From assembly GCF_000397205.1 (NCBI RefSeq), contig NC_021237.1, positions 6,803,981 to 6,867,980 of the forward strand: a stretch of DNA of 64,000 nt, read 5' to 3'. The notes under the pieces were generated by a model. The model was not told the DNA's origin. It ran no database searches and saw only the letters and a list, made by a program, of their open reading frames with translations. A program made the position numbers and the translations under genes. Shown here in pieces: positions 61,041-64,000 of this stretch; position 1 is the first letter of the stretch; each line of letters opens with the position of its first letter. Source of the stretch: Pseudomonas protegens CHA0 (GTDB taxonomy: Bacteria > Pseudomonadota > Gammaproteobacteria > Pseudomonadales > Pseudomonadaceae).

Positions 61041-62741
61041 TCAGGCAGCTGCTTTCTTGGTAGCCGCTTCGATCTTACGAGTGATGTACCACTGTTGAGC
61101 GATCGACAGGCAGTTGTTCACTACCCAGTACAGCACCAGACCCGCCGGGAACCACAGGAAGAAGAAGGTGAAGATGATCGGCATCATTTTCATCACCTTG
61201 GCCTGCATCGGATCCGGAGGCGTCGGGTTCAGCTGCTGCTGGATGAACATGGTGGCGCCCATGATGATCGGCAGGATGAAGAACGGATCCTTGATCGACA
61301 GGTCGGTAATCCACAGCATGAACGGTGCCTGGCGCATTTCCACGCTTTCCAGGAGTACCCAGTACAGGGACAGGAAGACCGGCATCTGCACCAGGATCGG
61401 CAAGCAGCCGCCCAGCGGATTGATCTTCTCTTTCTTGTACAGCTCCATCATCGCCTGGGACATTTTCTGACGATCGTCGCCGAATTTTTCCTTCAGCGCG
61501 GCCAGTTTCGGAGCCACTGCACGCATGCGTGCCATGGACTTGTAGCTGGCAGCCGACAGTGGGAAGAAGATCCCCTTGATCAGCATGGTCAGGAAGATGA
61601 TCGACCAGCCCCAGTTACCCACCAGGCTGTGGATATGTTGCAGCAGCCAGAAGATCGGCTGGGCAATGAACCACAGGAAACCGTAGTCCACGGTCAGTTC
61701 CAGGCCTGGGGACAACTCTTTCAGCACGGCCTGGCTTTTCGGGCCGGCGTACAGAATGGCGCTGGTTTCAGCCTTGGCACCCGGAGCAACGGTCATCGAA
61801 GGGCCGGTGTAGCCGATGATGTAGTTGCCTTTGCTGTCTTTACGCGCCAGAACCTGGTTGTTCTCGCCTTTTGGCGGAATCCAGGCGGTCACGAAGTAGT
61901 GCTGCAGCCAGGCAACCCAACCACCCTGAACATTTTCAGTGATGGGTGCCTTGGATTTGTCCTCGTTCACCTTGTCCATGTCTTTCATGGACACTTTTTT
62001 GTACGGCTCGGAACTTGTCCACAGGGCGGCGCCCAAGTAAGTCGCGGTGCCGGTGGCGGTGCTGGAGGATGGATCGGAACTGGCGTCGCGCTTGAGCTGG
62101 GCGAACATCGCACCGGTCCAGGGCTGCGCGCTTTCGTTGTCGATCAGGTAGGAAACGGTGATGTCATACAGGCCACGCTTCAGGGTGAAGCGCTTGATGT
62201 AGTTGACGCCGTCCTTGCTGAACTTCAGGTCGACCACCAATTGGTCCTGACCGTCAGCCAGTTGATAACTTTTCTTCTCGGCCGAGTAGATCGGGCGACC
62301 GGCCGGGCTTGCGTCCGGGCCGTTGCTGCCAATCAGGCCACTTTGTGCCAGATAAGTCCGCTCGTTGCCGTTATCGAACAGCTGGAACGGGATTTCCGGG
62401 TGGTCCTGACGACGTGGATACAGTGGCAAACGCAGTTGCGCGATATCCCCACCTTGTGGATCGACAGCCAGGTCGAGCACATCCGTTTTGATCTGAATGA
62501 GATCTTTGCTTGCCGCTACAGGCGCTTCAGCGGGTGCGGTGGTGTCGCTTGCCGCGCGCGGAATGTCGTCGTTGGCAGCGGAAGTGCCTGTTGGCGCATC
62601 CGGCAAGCCCGGGGCGGTCGTGCTGGAAGCAACATTCTGAGTCGGCAGGGCAGCTTGGCCATAATCCTGGTTCCATTTAAGAACCATGACATAGGACACG
62701 ATTGCCAGGGCGACGATCAGGATCGTGCGTTTGATATCCAT
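61041..62741 (-). CDS. yidC: Membrane protein insertase YidC
   Basis: 566 residues. N-terminal membrane helix (5-25), large periplasmic domain (about 30-340) and the conserved 60KD_IMP core with about five helices (about 350-550). Inserts membrane proteins, including Fo subunit c encoded in this window. 2 bp after yidD. Confidence 0.97.
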   Translation of the reverse strand: MDIKRTILIVALAIVSYVMVLKWNQDYGQAALPTQNVASSTTAPGLPDAPTGTSAANDDIPRAASDTTAPAEAPVAASKDLIQIKTDVLDLAVDPQGGDIAQLRLPLYPRRQDHPEIPFQLFDNGNERTYLAQSGLIGSNGPDASPAGRPIYSAEKKSYQLADGQDQLVVDLKFSKDGVNYIKRFTLKRGLYDITVSYLIDNESAQPWTGAMFAQLKRDASSDPSSSTATGTATYLGAALWTSSEPYKKVSMKDMDKVNEDKSKAPITENVQGGWVAWLQHYFVTAWIPPKGENNQVLARKDSKGNYIIGYTGPSMTVAPGAKAETSAILYAGPKSQAVLKELSPGLELTVDYGFLWFIAQPIFWLLQHIHSLVGNWGWSIIFLTMLIKGIFFPLSAASYKSMARMRAVAPKLAALKEKFGDDRQKMSQAMMELYKKEKINPLGGCLPILVQMPVFLSLYWVLLESVEMRQAPFMLWITDLSIKDPFFILPIIMGATMFIQQQLNPTPPDPMQAKVMKMMPIIFTFFFLWFPAGLVLYWVVNNCLSIAQQWYITRKIEAATKKAAA

Positions 62742-62743
62742 GA

Positions 62744-62989
62744 TTACTCGGCCATCGAAGAAGAACGGGAGGTAGGGATAGGTGGAACCGGGTCATAACC
62801 ACCGGGATTCCACGGATGACAGCGACCTAAACGACGAAAGGTCAGCCAGCCACCGCGCAGAAGGCCATGATTTTCGATGGCTTCCAACGCGTAGCAGGAA
62901 CAACTGGGGTAGAAACGACAGTGATTGGCCATCAGAGGACTAATGGCATAGCGGTAAAACTGGATCGGAACGAGTGCCAGTTTACGCAT
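62744..62989 (-). CDS. yidD: YidD, membrane protein insertion efficiency factor
   Basis: 81 residues; N-terminal amphipathic segment, then [12 protein letters not shown] and the C-terminal [11 protein letters not shown]. Helps YidC insertion. Overlaps rnpA by 8 bp. Confidence 0.95.
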   Translation of the reverse strand: MRKLALVPIQFYRYAISPLMANHCRFYPSCSCYALEAIENHGLLRGGWLTFRRLGRCHPWNPGGYDPVPPIPTSRSSSMAE

Positions 62990-63383
62990 CGGGACTGTCT
63001 ACCCCTACAGTTTCGGAGTTGGCTGCTGGTACCGGCTTGTTGCGTGCCAGGCGTTTCCAGAGTTTGCCGAAATGCTGAATCAATTCGGGGTTTTCTACAT
63101 CGCCCAAACCTTTGCGCGCGACGATAACGATATCCCATCCGACCAGTGAGTCCTGGTGGAGACGAAACGATTCGCGCATCAGACGCTTGAGGCGATTGCG
63201 CTCAACGGAGAGTTTTACGCTCTTTTTCCCGATCACGAGCCCCAGACGGGGATGATCAAGATCGTTGTTGCGCGCAAGGAGCAGGAGATTTTTCCCCGGA
63301 ACCTTGCCGGTAGGGGAGTCAAAGACCGCCTTGAAGTGCCGGGGAGTAAGCAGACGCTTTTCCCGACTGAAGTCCTGACTCAC
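62982..63383 (-). CDS. rnpA: Ribonuclease P protein component RnpA
   Basis: 133 residues. R-N-R-L-K-R-L-x-R-E-S-F-R motif near 62-74 and G-L-V-I-G-K-K near 47-53. Assists the RNA catalyst in tRNA 5' processing. Starts at GTG 63383 (V-S-Q-D-F-S); GGAG overlaps the start, so translation may be coupled to rpmH, whose stop is 16 bp upstream. Confidence 0.93.
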   Translation of the reverse strand: MSQDFSREKRLLTPRHFKAVFDSPTGKVPGKNLLLLARNNDLDHPRLGLVIGKKSVKLSVERNRLKRLMRESFRLHQDSLVGWDIVIVARKGLGDVENPELIQHFGKLWKRLARNKPVPAANSETVGVDSPDA

Positions 63384-63399
63384 CTCCAGTGCCGGATTA

Positions 63400-63534
63400 T
63401 CAAACTGCCAGACGCGCACGACCTTTGGCGCGACGACGCGACAGGACGGCACGACCGTTCTTGGTAGCCATGCGAGCACGGAAACCGTGGGTACGAGCGC
63501 GTTTGATAGTGCTTGGTTGGAAAGTACGTTTCAT
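63400..63534 (-). CDS. rpmH: Ribosomal protein bL34
   Basis: 44 residues, very basic: M-K-R-T-F-Q-P-S start, [11 protein letters not shown] and K-R-L-A-V-like end. Large-subunit protein; first gene of the rpmH-rnpA-yidD-yidC run beside oriC. Confidence 0.97.
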   Translation of the reverse strand: MKRTFQPSTIKRARTHGFRARMATKNGRAVLSRRRAKGRARLAV

Positions 63535-64000
63535 GTCGTGTTACCTGGTTCGTCCACAACGGGCCGGAATGGCCCCCGTTTTAAGAGATCGGCGATTCTA
63601 GAGAAAGCAAGCCTCTAGGTCAATTTCCAACCAGCTTTTCCTTTATCTATGTATGTCCGGGTACGGGGTTGTGAGCCAGGGTCGGCTAGATATAAAAATA
63701 AAGAAGGAAAGTATTTAAAGCTTTTCTGTAAAGCTTATAAAGACTAGGAACGGCCTCATCTGTGGATAACTGACTCAAGCCCTTCTAGTCCGTACTGTAC
63801 AGAGAATGACAACACGGTTGAGAAACGGTGTCCTGCCTGTGCTGCGCCATCGGAAAACCTGTGTGTGGAACCGTCGGTTATCCACAGGCGAGTTACCCAC
63901 AGAGTTTCGCCCCGAGTTGTGCAATGGCCTCAAGTGGGGTTATCCACAGAGCTTATGCACATACCGCTGGTCGTGTTTATTCGGGGTAAGGCGTTGATTC
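63535..64000. other. Probable chromosome origin (oriC) between rpmH and dnaA
   Basis: 466 bp with no gene. An AT-rich stretch (about 63640-63760) is followed by DnaA boxes: TGTGGATAA (63761-63769), TTATCCACA (63878-63886 and 63940-63948), TTACCCACA (63893-63901) and TTATGCACA (63953-63961). rpmH is divergent on the left; dnaA is expected just beyond the right edge. This is the known pseudomonad oriC position. Also carries the rpmH promoter. Confidence 0.85.

Overview
The window is 64 kb of a GC-rich Pseudomonas chromosome, just left of the replication origin. The right half has the conserved pseudomonad order glmS-glmR-glmU-atpCDGAHFEBI-parB-parA-rsmG-mnmG, then mnmE-yidC-yidD-rnpA-rpmH, then an AT-rich stretch with DnaA boxes that looks like oriC; dnaA should lie just past the right edge. 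Protein sequences and gene content point to the P. fluorescens group, most likely P. protegens or a close relative (inference from memory of these proteins, not a search). I saw no rRNA, tRNA, CRISPR array, insertion sequence or prophage.

1-11.4 kb is a zinc-starvation island. Two near-identical 15-bp palindromes that look like Zur operators (1932-1946 and 3818-3832) sit in divergent promoters. The first faces dksA2-zigA-DUF1826 on one side and a small secreted protein on the other. The second faces amiA on one side and, on the other, an eight-gene run of overlapping genes: folE2, an ABC metal importer (ATPase, permease, binding protein), hisI2, a gamma-carbonic anhydrase, a variant dihydroorotase and a second threonyl-tRNA synthetase. 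Most encode backups for zinc-dependent housekeeping enzymes, beside a metallochaperone and a metal importer.

11.5-23 kb holds a DUF3617 protein, cardiolipin synthase, cyclopropane fatty acid synthase behind a perfect 16-bp palindrome, a bufferin-type RiPP cluster (DUF2282 precursor, DUF692 multinuclear iron oxidase, DUF2063 partner), and a tightly overlapping operon of three SPFH/band-7 proteins and a P1B-type ATPase. 23-29 kb is a six-gene phospholipid cluster resembling E. coli ynbABCD plus an acyltransferase and a small membrane protein. 29-38 kb holds an Lrp regulator with a LysE exporter, a large TPR-like periplasmic protein with a DUF3142 lipoprotein, and a LysR/GST/flavoprotein group in which the flavoprotein has lost its ferredoxin domain by frameshift. 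38.3-40.7 kb, next to the glmS attTn7 position, carries a prePAAR-PAAR type VI effector with its immunity gene (probably Tne2/Tni2) and an orphan gene.

40.7-64 kb is core: amino-sugar precursors, F1Fo ATP synthase, chromosome partitioning, tRNA modification, membrane insertion and the origin. A dioxygenase and an amino-acid permease separate mnmE from mnmG, next to a second DnaA-box-rich AT-rich region. Perfect DnaA boxes (TTATCCACA) are greatly over-represented from about 22.9 kb to the origin, mostly inside genes, and I found none in the first 22.8 kb. Two parS-like palindromes lie inside genes at 4.26 and 19.84 kb.
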